This document shows, piece after piece, positions 8,449 to 17,050 of a stretch of DNA of 64,000 nt. The stretch comes from Ignavibacteriota bacterium. Lineage in GTDB: Bacteria; Bacteroidota; Ignavibacteria; UBA10030; UBA6906. The stretch's first letter is position 1; each line of letters begins with the position of its first letter. The stretch is taken from the NCBI GenBank assembly GCA_016707525.1, contig JADJHP010000014.1, forward strand, positions 62,001 through 126,000, given 5' to 3'. Both the position numbers and the translations under genes were made by a program. The notes below the pieces were generated by a model that was given only the letters and a program-made list of their open reading frames with translations, was not told where the DNA came from and did no database searches.

Positions 8449-8488
8449 CCGTCCCCGGGGGGGGAGTGCCGTTCGCCCCCGGGGACGG
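8449..8488 (+). terminator. GC-rich hairpin after protein C
   Basis: Perfect 13-bp inverted repeat (8449-8461 with 8476-8488) and a 14-base loop, 22 bases after the stop at 8426. It is preceded, not followed, by a T-run, so classical Rho-independent termination on the plus strand is uncertain. Confidence 0.5.
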
Positions 8489-8494
8489 GTATGT

Positions 8495-8587
8495 GTGTTC
8501 TTCAGCCGAATTATGTATATTGTCACCTGACCCTGTGCATCACGTGTGACCGCAGACACACCGGAAATGGCGGAGGGATGCTATCTT
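8495..8587 (+). promoter_or_regulatory. Conserved promoter/leader element, copy 1
   Basis: This stretch upstream of the gene at 8639 aligns without gaps to 16824-16916. In the core 8512-8587 I count 49 of 76 identical positions. They are concentrated in four blocks: TAnGTATATTG, ACGTGTGA, GCAGACACACCGG and TGCTATCTT. It contains the dyad GTGTG-N8-CACAC (8544-8548 with 8557-8561). 'TATATTG' (8516-8522) or 'TATCTT' (8582-8587) could be the -7 box, so the dyad is either a leader hairpin or an upstream operator. Confidence 0.5.
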
Positions 8588-8638
8588 GGTGGCATACCGG
8601 TCGCTTCGTTCACACTTTCTTTCACTTGGGAGGATTCC

Positions 8639-11600
8639 ATGCGGATCCGTTCATTGTATAGTGCAGTTGCTGTCCTGAGCCTGCTCCTGCTCTCGTCGCC
8701 GGCCCTGTTCGCACAGGTCGACCACTTCGCAGTCACGGCCGCAGGCGGTGGTGCCATCGGCACGCAAAACGCTGGTGATGCGTTCGCGATCCGTATCACC
8801 GCACAGAAGGCCGACAACTCGACCGAAGCATCGTTCACCGGCAAGGTCTTCATTTCGTCGACCGGTACGCTGACCGCGGGGGGCGACTCGACGGTAGCGT
8901 TTGTCAACGGTGTGCTCTCCTCTCATTCCGTTACGATCGGGAATACCGGTAACTTCACCATCACCGCAGCCCACCCCCTCGGGAGCGGAACAAGCGCCTC
9001 GTTTCCGGTGATCGCAACCGTCTCCGACGATTTCAATAGACCCAATCTCGATACTTCCCGCTGGACCTTCACGGATCCAGTTGGCGATGCAACCCTGACC
9101 ATGGTGGGCTCGGGCACGGCCAACGCACGGTTATCGCTGGCGATCCCCGCCAATGTGCAGCACGACCTCTGGACGGGCATCAACAATGCGCCGCGCGTGA
9201 TGCAGTCCGCGAAGAACAGTGACTTCGTGCTCCAGACCAAATTCGATTCGGGAGTGCTTTCCGCATATCAGATCCAGGGTGTGCTCGTTCAGCAGGATGC
9301 CAATACGCTGATCCGCTTCGACCTGAGCAGCAGCGGAACGAATACCTACATCTACGCCGCCAGCAGCACGGATGGTTTTGCGACGGTGCCGACGACCCGT
9401 CTGGAAAGTACGCTTGCAGCAGCCGGCGGCCCGGCACCGATCTACCTCCGCATCACGCGTGCCGGCAACACCTGGACGGTGGCCACATCGACGGATGGTT
9501 CGAGCTTCACGAGCTACACCAGTTTTGACGTCACCCTTGCGGTCTCCCAGGTCGGCCTCTTCGCGGGCAACGCGGGAGCTCCTGCTCCGGCGTTCACGAT
9601 GCTCGTCGACTACTTCTTTGACAATGCTCTTCCGGTGGCATCGGAAGATGGCGGGTCGGTGAGCGATGCCATCGCACCGTTTGTGTACAACATCTCTTCA
9701 CTGGCCGGGGGATCGGCGATCCGCCTGAGCTGGAAGACCGATGAGCCGTCGACAAGCAAGGTGGAGTACGGAACAACGGTGTCCTATGGCAGTTCGGTCG
9801 TCGACGATACGCTTCGCACGGTCCACGTCGTGCAGATCAATGGATTGAGCAATTCGACGCCCTATCATGCGCGGATCATCGCGACCGATGTTTCCGCCAA
9901 TGTGTTTACTTCGGCGGATCTGATGGACACGACAACCGTGCCCACGCCTCCGACACTCTCGATCTGGCAGGGGACGAACCAGACCTTTGGTACGATCGGT
10001 GTGCCCCAGCGCTGGGCGAACATCCTGGGCAATATCTCCGATCCGTACGGTATCGACACGCTGGTCTACCGGCTCAACAACGGTTCGCCTGTCACGCTCA
10101 CGCGCGGTCCGGACCTCCGCCGTCTGCAGAACACCGGTGATTTCAATGTGGATCTCGGGTTTACGGACCTGGCCGCGGGAGCCAACACACTTGCCATCCA
10201 TGCCCGGAACGTGTTCGGGGACGCGGCTGATACGACGGTGACAGTGAATGACAATGCCGGCGCCGTGTGGCCGTTGCCGTACAGCGTATCCTGGGGATCT
10301 CCCACCAGCCTCAAGGATTCCGTGCAGGTCGTGGACGGCAAGTGGGAGCTGGTGGATGGGAAAGCACGTGCGACCGAGCGCGGCTATGACCGTTGTTTCG
10401 CGATCGGCGACACGACATGGCAGGATTACGAAGCGACGATGAAGCTGACCGTGCGCGGGCTCGACTCGACCTCGAAGGGGTTCGATTCACCGAGCAATGG
10501 CCCGGCCGTCGGATTCCTGATGCGCTGGAAGGGACACTCGACCAATCCGATCGCTGGCCAGCCGCTGGCGGGGTATCTGCCTCTTGGCGCTGTGGGTTGG
10601 GTGCATTGGACGAGCACGAGTTCGAGCCGTTGGGAGCTTCTGGGCAACAATCTGTCGGAGGAAGGCCTCTCCTCGCCTTCCGGCGTGGAGTTCGACACGA
10701 CGTATTACTTCAAGATGCAGGTCCGCACCATCGCGGGGCAGGGTGGATATTATCGCTTCAAGGTCTGGAAGGCAAGCGAAAGTGAACCGGCTGCCTGGAA
10801 GCTGAGTGCGCAGGAAGGGCTTTCCGATCCCCAGAATGGCTCCTTGCTCATTCTGGCGCATCACGTCACGGTGGACATTGCCGAGGTGAGGGTGACGGCG
10901 ATCCCGACCGATCTCATCGGTCCGATCGTATCAGGAGTGACCTCGGAGACGGGTGCGACGTCAGCGTACATCACCTGGACCACGGACGAGCCGGCGAACG
11001 GCCGCGTGGCGTATGGCCTGACAAGTTCGTATACGGACACCGCGCAGGTCAGTGGAACGCTCTCCCTGGCGCATGGTGTCCCCATTACGGGCCTCAATCC
11101 TTCGACGACCTATCATTTCCAGGTTCTGTCATCGGACGTGAGCAATAATCTCGGGACATCCAGCGACGGCACATTCACGACCGGTGCTCCTGCGGCCCCG
11201 ACCACGCTGGCTTCCGATGAGTTCAACAGTACTTCTTTGAATGGTATGTGGACGTTCACCAATCCGGTGGCCGACGTGGTCTACACGACGCCGGACACGG
11301 CCCTGCATATCCCCCTGCCGTCCGGGACCGAGCATGATCTCTGGACGGGTGGGAACAACACCGCCCGCATGACGCAGAGTGTGAATAACACGGATTTTGA
11401 AGCCGAGGTGAAGTTCAATTCAGGCATCAGCGGCACGAGCACCCAATACCGGATCCAGGGGATCCTTGTGGAGCAGGATGCGAATGATCTCATCCGCTTC
11501 GACTTCACGTCGAAGCCGACCGACATCCGCGCGTATGCGGCAGTGTTCCGTAATGGGTTCGTGTTCGACTCCATCGGCGTCAAGCTGGATTCCACGCTCG

Positions 11601-12466
11601 CCGGTGCGGCGGGTGTTGCGCCGATCTGGCTGCGCGTGAAGAGGGAAGGGAATGTGTGGAGCCAGTGGTACTCAACAAACGGTACCACGTGGCATCTGGT
11701 CGTGCGGTTCCATCATGCCATGACGGTGGCGAGGGTTGGCGTATTCGCCGGGAACGCGGGGTCTGCACCGCCTGCGCACGATGTGATCGTGGACTATTTC
11801 CGTGCTGATGGCGTGCGCGTGAATCTGCGTGCGTTCCTGCAGGGGCCGTATGTGGCGGCGGCCGGAGAGACAATGCCCGCTCTCTTGGGAGCGAGTATAC
11901 CGCAGAAGAACCCTTACGGAGTCTCCCCGTGGAACTATGCTGGCAATGACAGCCTGGTTATCCCGAGTGGTGTTGTGGATTGGGTCCTGGTTACGTTGCG
12001 GTCGGGTACTGCAGCTGCCACAGGGGTGGATACGGCGGCCGGGTTCATCAAAGAGAACGGGTCTATCGTAGGCCTGGATGGTAGTACCCCGCTTCAATTC
12101 CCTGGAGTGAAGTTTGGAAATTACTATATTGTACTCCAGCACCGCAATCACCTGTCGATCATGTCGGCGAATGCGGTTGCATTGAACAATGATACGTCGC
12201 GCTATGACTTCACGACAAGCCAGAGCAAGGCATATGGTAGCTCGGCGATGAAGGGCCTGGGTACAGGTGGTAGTGCTCCATTCGGAATGCTCGCGGGAGA
12301 TGCGAACGGGTCCGGGGATATCACCATCCTTGACAGGGCACTTTGGAGGGTGCAGAACAGTGCGCTTGGATATTACAGTGCAGATTTCAATCTTTCTGGC
12401 GATGTGACGATCCTTGATCGGGCACTCTGGCGAATAAACAACTCGCTGATCAGTCAGGTGCCTTGA
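8639..12466 (+). CDS. Large secreted lectin-like protein with dockerin-like C-terminus
   Basis: ATG 8639 is chosen over the upstream in-frame start at 8546 because 'GGGAGG' precedes it at good spacing and a signal peptide follows (MRIRSLYS..SPALFAQ). It encodes 1275 aa. After an Ig/invasin-like segment come two copies of a concanavalin-type domain, roughly residues 125-345 and 860-1060. They share 'DDFN/DEFN..W.FT.PV.D', 'HDLWTG', 'LVQQDANTLIRFD/LVEQDANDLIRFD' and 'VGLFAGNAG'. Fn3-like domains lie between ('RLSWKTDEPSTSKVEYG', 'YITWTTDEPANGRVAYG'). The C-terminus is the module seen in many Bacteroidota surface proteins ('FLQGPY', 'VVDWVLVTLR', 'LQHRNHLSIMSA') ending in two dockerin-like repeats (12296-12450). 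There is no T9SS sorting domain, so it may be held by a partner. Confidence 0.85.
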   Translation: MRIRSLYSAVAVLSLLLLSSPALFAQVDHFAVTAAGGGAIGTQNAGDAFAIRITAQKADNSTEASFTGKVFISSTGTLTAGGDSTVAFVNGVLSSHSVTIGNTGNFTITAAHPLGSGTSASFPVIATVSDDFNRPNLDTSRWTFTDPVGDATLTMVGSGTANARLSLAIPANVQHDLWTGINNAPRVMQSAKNSDFVLQTKFDSGVLSAYQIQGVLVQQDANTLIRFDLSSSGTNTYIYAASSTDGFATVPTTRLESTLAAAGGPAPIYLRITRAGNTWTVATSTDGSSFTSYTSFDVTLAVSQVGLFAGNAGAPAPAFTMLVDYFFDNALPVASEDGGSVSDAIAPFVYNISSLAGGSAIRLSWKTDEPSTSKVEYGTTVSYGSSVVDDTLRTVHVVQINGLSNSTPYHARIIATDVSANVFTSADLMDTTTVPTPPTLSIWQGTNQTFGTIGVPQRWANILGNISDPYGIDTLVYRLNNGSPVTLTRGPDLRRLQNTGDFNVDLGFTDLAAGANTLAIHARNVFGDAADTTVTVNDNAGAVWPLPYSVSWGSPTSLKDSVQVVDGKWELVDGKARATERGYDRCFAIGDTTWQDYEATMKLTVRGLDSTSKGFDSPSNGPAVGFLMRWKGHSTNPIAGQPLAGYLPLGAVGWVHWTSTSSSRWELLGNNLSEEGLSSPSGVEFDTTYYFKMQVRTIAGQGGYYRFKVWKASESEPAAWKLSAQEGLSDPQNGSLLILAHHVTVDIAEVRVTAIPTDLIGPIVSGVTSETGATSAYITWTTDEPANGRVAYGLTSSYTDTAQVSGTLSLAHGVPITGLNPSTTYHFQVLSSDVSNNLGTSSDGTFTTGAPAAPTTLASDEFNSTSLNGMWTFTNPVADVVYTTPDTALHIPLPSGTEHDLWTGGNNTARMTQSVNNTDFEAEVKFNSGISGTSTQYRIQGILVEQDANDLIRFDFTSKPTDIRAYAAVFRNGFVFDSIGVKLDSTLAGAAGVAPIWLRVKREGNVWSQWYSTNGTTWHLVVRFHHAMTVARVGVFAGNAGSAPPAHDVIVDYFRADGVRVNLRAFLQGPYVAAAGETMPALLGASIPQKNPYGVSPWNYAGNDSLVIPSGVVDWVLVTLRSGTAAATGVDTAAGFIKENGSIVGLDGSTPLQFPGVKFGNYYIVLQHRNHLSIMSANAVALNNDTSRYDFTTSQSKAYGSSAMKGLGTGGSAPFGMLAGDANGSGDITILDRALWRVQNSALGYYSADFNLSGDVTILDRALWRINNSLISQVP
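12296..12450 (+). other. Dockerin-like duplicated calcium-loop motif (inside the 8639-12466 gene)
   Basis: Two repeats, 'GDANGSGDITILDRALWR' and 'SADFNLSGDVTILDRALWR', each have the D-x-N-x-S-G-D..D spacing of an F-hand calcium loop followed by a helix. This is the arrangement of type I dockerins. The gene ends ten codons later. Confidence 0.6.
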
Positions 12467-12533
12467 CCTGGGTCCCGGGATTGAACGACCTTTGATTAGT
12501 TCGACTCGTCTCACTCATACATAGGAGTCACGC

Positions 12534-13622
12534 ATGAAGCATGTCATTGTATTCCTGCTCGCACTTACGTTGACAGGTGCAGCCTTCGCCACGACCGTCG
12601 ATGGTCGGGTTGTTGAAGTCACGAACAACGGATCAGTGTATAGCGTGCAGATACAGCTGAAGGTGGACGTCGCTGCGGGTTTAGGGGGTGCCACCCTTTC
12701 GCTGTCCTTCGACAATGCAAGCCTTTCGATTCCGGCAACCCCTGTTTCCGGGGCCGACTTCACCTTCCACGCATACTCGGGTGGTTCTTATTCTGTGGCA
12801 TCGGTCACGCGGCCGGCTGCCAACCGGGTTACTGCGAATATTGAGTTCAATGGTGGAACGTCGACCCTCGTCAATACCACGTACACGGACGTGGTGACGA
12901 TCACGTTCAGCGTTCTCAATGCTGCTGGTGCCTCGAACATGGTGTGGGTCACGACTCAGGCGATCGCGGAAGATCAGTTCACTTCTTGGACCGTTGGCAC
13001 GTTCACGGGTCTGAATTCCAATCCCCTCCCCATCCAGCTCGCTTCCTTCACCGCCGCTCTCCAGCAGGCAGGCGGTGCGGTGCAGCTGAAATGGTCTACC
13101 GCCTCCGAAACCAACAACTATGGCTTCGAAGTGCAGAAGACCCTCGACAGCTCCAATGTGTACGAGACGATCGCGAACAGCTTCATCGCCGGCAACGGCA
13201 CCTCCGTGGAAACGCACTCGTACTCCTTCACGGATAGCGATGTGAAGCCCGGCGTGTGGTACTATCGCCTGAAGCAGACGGATCTGGACGGCACGGTGCA
13301 CTACAGCGACAAGATCCAGGCAGGCAGCGTGACCGGCGTTGCTGACCGCCCCCTGCCCACCGTATTCGCTCTGGACCAGAACTATCCGAACCCGTTCAAC
13401 CCGTCCACGACCATCGACTTCGCTCTGCCGAAGGATGCCCGTGTGAGCCTCGACGTCTATAACGTGATCGGGCAGCGTGTGGCCTCCCTCGTAAATGAGG
13501 TCCTTCAGGCTGGCTATCACAGCGTCCGGTTCAACGCGGGCCAGCTCGCCAGCGGTCTGTATATCTACCGCATTGCCGCAGGTGAGGTGACGATGGTCAA
13601 AAAGATGATGCTGACCAAGTAG
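12534..13622 (+). CDS. Cohesin-like secreted protein with T9SS sorting domain
   Basis: ATG 12534 follows 'AGGAG' at 12523-12527 and opens a signal peptide (MKHVIVFLLALTLTGAAFA). Residues ~20-160 form a beta-sandwich that resembles cohesin domains: 'VQIQLKVDVAAGLGGATLSLSFD', then 'VVTITFSVLNAAG'. An Fn3-like module follows ('LPIQLASFTAAL', 'TNNYGFEVQKTLDSS', 'YYRLKQTDLDG'). Then comes a complete T9SS sorting domain ('LDQNYPNPFNP', 'VYNVIGQRVASL', 'ASGLYIYRI', ending 'KKMMLTK'). The protein has 362 aa. It lies 67 bases after a gene ending in dockerin-like repeats, so a cohesin-dockerin pairing is plausible. The cohesin call is by fold-pattern reading only. Confidence 0.75.
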   Translation: MKHVIVFLLALTLTGAAFATTVDGRVVEVTNNGSVYSVQIQLKVDVAAGLGGATLSLSFDNASLSIPATPVSGADFTFHAYSGGSYSVASVTRPAANRVTANIEFNGGTSTLVNTTYTDVVTITFSVLNAAGASNMVWVTTQAIAEDQFTSWTVGTFTGLNSNPLPIQLASFTAALQQAGGAVQLKWSTASETNNYGFEVQKTLDSSNVYETIANSFIAGNGTSVETHSYSFTDSDVKPGVWYYRLKQTDLDGTVHYSDKIQAGSVTGVADRPLPTVFALDQNYPNPFNPSTTIDFALPKDARVSLDVYNVIGQRVASLVNEVLQAGYHSVRFNAGQLASGLYIYRIAAGEVTMVKKMMLTK

Positions 13623-13699
13623 TCGTGCTCCGCGCTGCAATGAGGGGGTGTCGCTGACGCCCGCTCAGGGCGAGCGCTGTGGCCGAAGGAAATCTTGCT

Positions 13700-13733
13700 C
13701 AAGCCCCGTCCGAATACTGCCGGCCGGGGCTTG
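13700..13733 (+). terminator. Hairpin after the cohesin-like gene
   Basis: 9-bp inverted repeat CAAGCCCCG (13700-13708) with CGGGGCTTG (13725-13733), 78 bases after the stop at 13622. There is no U-tract. It separates the surface-protein region from the polysaccharide genes. Confidence 0.45.
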
Positions 13734-13827
13734 AACATCTGTGATCGGGCGAAGTTGAATTCCCCGCGCATTTTGCCTATGTTCTATCACCTCCCCGACG
13801 AACGGGGAGCAGCGAAAGGAGTCTGTG

Positions 13828-14739
13828 ATGCCCCGCGTCACCATCGGCATGCCCGTGTACAATGGCGAACGCTTCATCGTCGAAGCGCTCGATTCCATCA
13901 TGGCACAAACATACAAGGATCTCGAACTGGTGATCTCGGACAATGGGTCCACGGATGCGACCGAGGAGATCTGCCGCAGGTATGCCGCGAAGGATCCCCG
14001 TGTCCGGTACTACCGCGAGGATGTGAACCGGGGTGCCACGTGGAACTATAACCGACTGGTTGATCTCGCGAAGGGCGAGTTCTTCAAGTGGGCGGCGCAT
14101 GATGACCTCATCACGCCGGACTACATCGAGAAGTGCGTCGACGTCCTCGACCGTGATCCCGGCGTCGTGCTGGCCTGCACGGATGATCAGGATATCGATG
14201 AGGAGGGGGGCCACGTCGATGCACGCCGGTACAGCCACATCCCGAGTGCGGAGAGGGGATCGTCCGACCAGGCATCGAAACGGTTCCGCAGGCTCATCAG
14301 AGATGACTATGATTGCGAACAGGTCTTCGGGCTCTATCGCACCGACCTTCTGCGCCGCACACGCATGATCCAGAGTTACACAGATTCTGACCGCACGCTG
14401 CTCGCGGAGATCGGCCTCTATGGACGGCTCTTCGAGATCCCGGAGCGCCTGTTCCTGCACCGGCAGCATGGAGGTTCCTCCTGTAAGGCGAATCCCATCT
14501 CCGGCGGATGGCACGAGCGGGCTGCATGGTTCGACCCGCGGCTCTCAGGGAAGGCGTTGTTCTCCCGGTGGAGACAATTCCGGGAGTACATCGATGCCAT
14601 CGTCAAGTCCCGGCTCCCGATCTCGGAAAAGGCTGCTAGCTTCTTCTGGCTCCTGGCGTATCAGCGGGGCAGACTCAAAGGACTGTTCCGGGAGCTCATC
14701 ATCGGCTTGCGATTCCTCCTCGGCCCTAAACAGTCGTAA
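13828..14739 (+). CDS. Family 2 glycosyltransferase
   Basis: ATG 13828 is preferred over GTG 13825 because 'GAAAGGAG' ends at 13820 with 7-base spacing. The 303-aa protein begins with a GT-A fold: 'PRVTIGMPVYNGERFIVEALDSI', 'ELVISDNGSTD', and the metal/nucleotide site 'AHDDLITPDYIE' (DxD-like). Such enzymes transfer a sugar from a nucleotide donor at the cytoplasmic face during polysaccharide or glycolipid assembly. It is the first gene of the polysaccharide region and is followed 75 bases later by a second GT2. The donor and acceptor cannot be inferred. Confidence 0.88.
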   Translation: MPRVTIGMPVYNGERFIVEALDSIMAQTYKDLELVISDNGSTDATEEICRRYAAKDPRVRYYREDVNRGATWNYNRLVDLAKGEFFKWAAHDDLITPDYIEKCVDVLDRDPGVVLACTDDQDIDEEGGHVDARRYSHIPSAERGSSDQASKRFRRLIRDDYDCEQVFGLYRTDLLRRTRMIQSYTDSDRTLLAEIGLYGRLFEIPERLFLHRQHGGSSCKANPISGGWHERAAWFDPRLSGKALFSRWRQFREYIDAIVKSRLPISEKAASFFWLLAYQRGRLKGLFRELIIGLRFLLGPKQS

Positions 14740-14814
14740 GCACGTGCGCCCCGTTCGTGACCCGTGCGACAGGGCAACAGTTCGTCCAGTTCTGCGTCCT
14801 TGGAGAATTGTCCG

Positions 14815-15747
14815 GTGACAGATATCCGCTTCAGCGTCGTCATTCCCACCTACAATCGTGCCCGCCTCATCGGGCGGGCGGTCGCCTCCGTGCTGGAACA
14901 GTCCCACGCGTGTGACGAGATCCTCGTTGTGGATGATGGATCCAGCGATCGAACGCAGGAGATCGTCCGTGATATGGGCGGAAAGGTGCGTCTGATCCTT
15001 CAGGAGCACGGGGGACCGTCACGCGCACGGAATCGGGGAGTGCGGGAGGCCGCATCGGATTGGATCGCGTTCCTTGATTCGGATGACGTATGGTACAAGG
15101 ACCATCTGGAGCATATCGCCGATGCGATCGTCCGGACAGAGGGACAGGCCGCGCTGTACTTCTGCGACGCGGAGTACGACTATGGGACGTACCGGTCAGG
15201 GTATTGGGCAACCATTGGCTATGCCCCTGGCGCCTTTGTGGACCTGATACGTTCCGCTTCCGACATCGCAATGCGCGGGACACACCCCATGCTGCTTCCC
15301 TTCACGGTCATCCAGAGGGAAGCGTATCTCCGATATGGGGGCCTCTGGGAAGAACTCTGGGCAGCGGAGGATACACATCTCTTCATTCGTATGTGCCTGC
15401 ATGAGGCGATCTGTGCTGTGACCAGTGTGGGTGGCGTCGTAACCGCAGACGAAGCGGACCCGGCGAACCGCCTGACGATCGAGCATGATTCCGGCACCGT
15501 GAAGAGGTGGAACGGTTTCGTCCGTCTGTACCAACACCTCCTGGCGACCGAGAAGGACGCTTCCCCCGTTGTGCGGCGCGAGTTCGAGCGGCGCCTCGCA
15601 CTCGGCTACTGGCGAATCGCGCGTCTCAACTGGCATGAACGCAAAGGAGAGTCCTGTCTGGCACTGCTTTCGTCCCTGCGGACGGATGCGACGGTCGTTC
15701 CCGGGGTCATGCGTGATGCGTGGGAGCGCTGGCGCCGCGGCGTGTGA
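14815..15747 (+). CDS. Family 2 glycosyltransferase
   Basis: GTG 14815 is chosen as start: 'GGAG' lies about 9 bases upstream, and the protein then begins directly at the GT-A core ('TDIRFSVVIPTYNRARLIG'). An earlier ATG at 14764 would add a serine-rich leader. The encoded 310 aa carry 'ILVVDDGSSDRTQEI', 'GGPSRARNRGV' and the DxD motif in 'AFLDSDDVWY', all typical GT2 landmarks. It converges on the minus-strand GT2 at 15754 with six bases between stops. Confidence 0.88.
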   Translation: MTDIRFSVVIPTYNRARLIGRAVASVLEQSHACDEILVVDDGSSDRTQEIVRDMGGKVRLILQEHGGPSRARNRGVREAASDWIAFLDSDDVWYKDHLEHIADAIVRTEGQAALYFCDAEYDYGTYRSGYWATIGYAPGAFVDLIRSASDIAMRGTHPMLLPFTVIQREAYLRYGGLWEELWAAEDTHLFIRMCLHEAICAVTSVGGVVTADEADPANRLTIEHDSGTVKRWNGFVRLYQHLLATEKDASPVVRREFERRLALGYWRIARLNWHERKGESCLALLSSLRTDATVVPGVMRDAWERWRRGV

Positions 15748-15753
15748 GGTGGG

Positions 15754-16731
15754 CTAGTGGGTGGGCTCCGTGATCGTATACCGGATCCGTTCTTCGAATC
15801 CCCTTCCGTCCGGAAGTCCTTGAAGGAATCCGAGGACCATGTACCGGGAGATCAGGACCATCGACCGGATGTACAGGAACACCTTCGTCGGTCCCTTCCA
15901 GAGGGCAAGCGCCGTCACCCCGGCGGCGGATGTCAGGAGTATGATCCCGGCAAGTGTATATGCGCCGGCGACCACTGCGATGAGGGCGCCGATGAGTGGG
16001 GCGCAGAGTGCCGCCTGTTGGGCAAAGACGTGAAACGAATTGCGGATGAGCCGGCGCCAGAGCTCCGTCCCTGCGTAGCGGCGAAGGATCTGTCCCGTAC
16101 CCGCGAAGTACTGTGCCTTCCGTTGAATGGCCCTGGCATCCCGGGGCTTATCGATATGATAGACCATGGGAACATCGATCCGTCGAAGTTCGAAGCCCTC
16201 CTGCATGATCATGAATCCAAGTTCGATCTCCTCCTCACCCTTGATGTACGGATTGAATGTCCCGCTCCGGTCAAGCACCGTTCTGCGGTAGAGACCGTAC
16301 GAAGGGGCATTGCCCCCGATCGGTCCGAATTGAACGTCATCGGGATGATCGAGTGAGAGATCTTCCCCCGGTCGGACCCAATAGAGCCTGCCCACGATCG
16401 CCGCGAGCCGGGTGTCCTCGAGTTCTTTCAGCGCCCGCTCGATCCACCCGGGGATAAGGATCATATCGCCGTCCAGAAAGAGGATGAACTCTCCTGTGCT
16501 GACCAACGTTCCGATGTACCGTCCGGCGGCAGGTGAGAGGAGGGGACCGGGTTGCAGATGGACGATCCGGACAGGGCGCACGCGCGCGATCTCAATGGTC
16601 CGGTCGGTCGAGGCCGAATCCACAAGGATGATCTCACGGGTGAGGCCGGCAAGCTCACGGCCCAGCACCTCAAGACTCCTGCCGATCGTGGCCTCTTCAT
16701 TCCGGGCGATGATGACGACGCTGAGATCCAT
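15754..16731 (-). CDS. Membrane-associated family 2 glycosyltransferase
   Basis: 325 aa on the minus strand. The N-terminal GT-A domain has 'DLSVVIIARNEEATIG', 'EIILVDSASTDRT', 'GEFILFLDGDMILIPGW' (DxD) and 'GEEEIELGFMIMQEGFE', a catalytic-acid-like ED/EE region. Residues ~225-300 hold two or three hydrophobic segments ('ALIAVVAGAYTLAGIILLTSAAG'), so it is probably anchored to the inner membrane. It resembles glycosyltransferases acting on lipid-linked acceptors in polysaccharide clusters. A minus-strand promoter fits at 16773-16803. It is the only minus-strand gene in this part of the locus. Confidence 0.86.
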   Translation of the reverse strand: MDLSVVIIARNEEATIGRSLEVLGRELAGLTREIILVDSASTDRTIEIARVRPVRIVHLQPGPLLSPAAGRYIGTLVSTGEFILFLDGDMILIPGWIERALKELEDTRLAAIVGRLYWVRPGEDLSLDHPDDVQFGPIGGNAPSYGLYRRTVLDRSGTFNPYIKGEEEIELGFMIMQEGFELRRIDVPMVYHIDKPRDARAIQRKAQYFAGTGQILRRYAGTELWRRLIRNSFHVFAQQAALCAPLIGALIAVVAGAYTLAGIILLTSAAGVTALALWKGPTKVFLYIRSMVLISRYMVLGFLQGLPDGRGFEERIRYTITEPTH

Positions 16732-16772
16732 GTGTTCCTGACCAGTTCATCCGAGGGAAGGTACGTATCTGT

Positions 16773-16803
16773 CGAAGATAGCCACCGTGCCTCTTAAATG
16801 CAA
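16773..16803 (-). promoter_or_regulatory. Candidate Bacteroidota-type promoter for the minus-strand GT2
   Basis: On the minus strand the sequence reads TTG, 20 bases, TATCTTCG. The -7 box matches TAnnTTTG at 7 of 8 positions, and the spacing fits the -33/-7 promoter type of Bacteroidota. It ends about 42 bases before the start codon at 16731. Confidence 0.4.
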
Positions 16804-16823
16804 TCATGCGGGGGACAGGGTTG

Positions 16824-16916
16824 GCGTTCTGAGCCTGAAATACGTATATTGCCTCGCACGTTCGGGTATGACGTGTGATGGCAGACACACCGGGTGGGGG
16901 GACAATGTGCTATCTT
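16824..16916 (+). promoter_or_regulatory. Conserved promoter/leader element, copy 2
   Basis: Gap-free counterpart of 8495-8587. It has the same dyad GTGTG-N8-CACAC (16873-16877 with 16886-16890) and the same distances to 'GTATATTG' and 'CTATCTT'. A TTG (16821-16823) lies 21 bases before 'TATATTG', which suits a -33/-7 promoter with the dyad in the leader RNA. It lies 135 bases upstream of the flippase gene at 17051. Confidence 0.5.
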
Positions 16917-17050
16917 TAGAGGATAGTTGTTCGTTATCTCCGCGCGTATCGCTTCCCTTCGGGATCCATCAGTGTGGGTCCGGACAGCGACGGCCAGCGG
17001 ATGTTGTTCCAGGATTCCCTGCTTCCTGTGAAGTACAATGAACGGATGCC

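Larger units (their letters stand above)
16732..17050. other. 319-base divergent intergenic region
   Basis: No gene is seen here. It separates the minus-strand GT2 (15754-16731) from the plus-strand flippase (17051). It holds a candidate minus-strand promoter (16773-16803) and the second copy of the conserved element (16824-16916). Confidence 0.7.
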
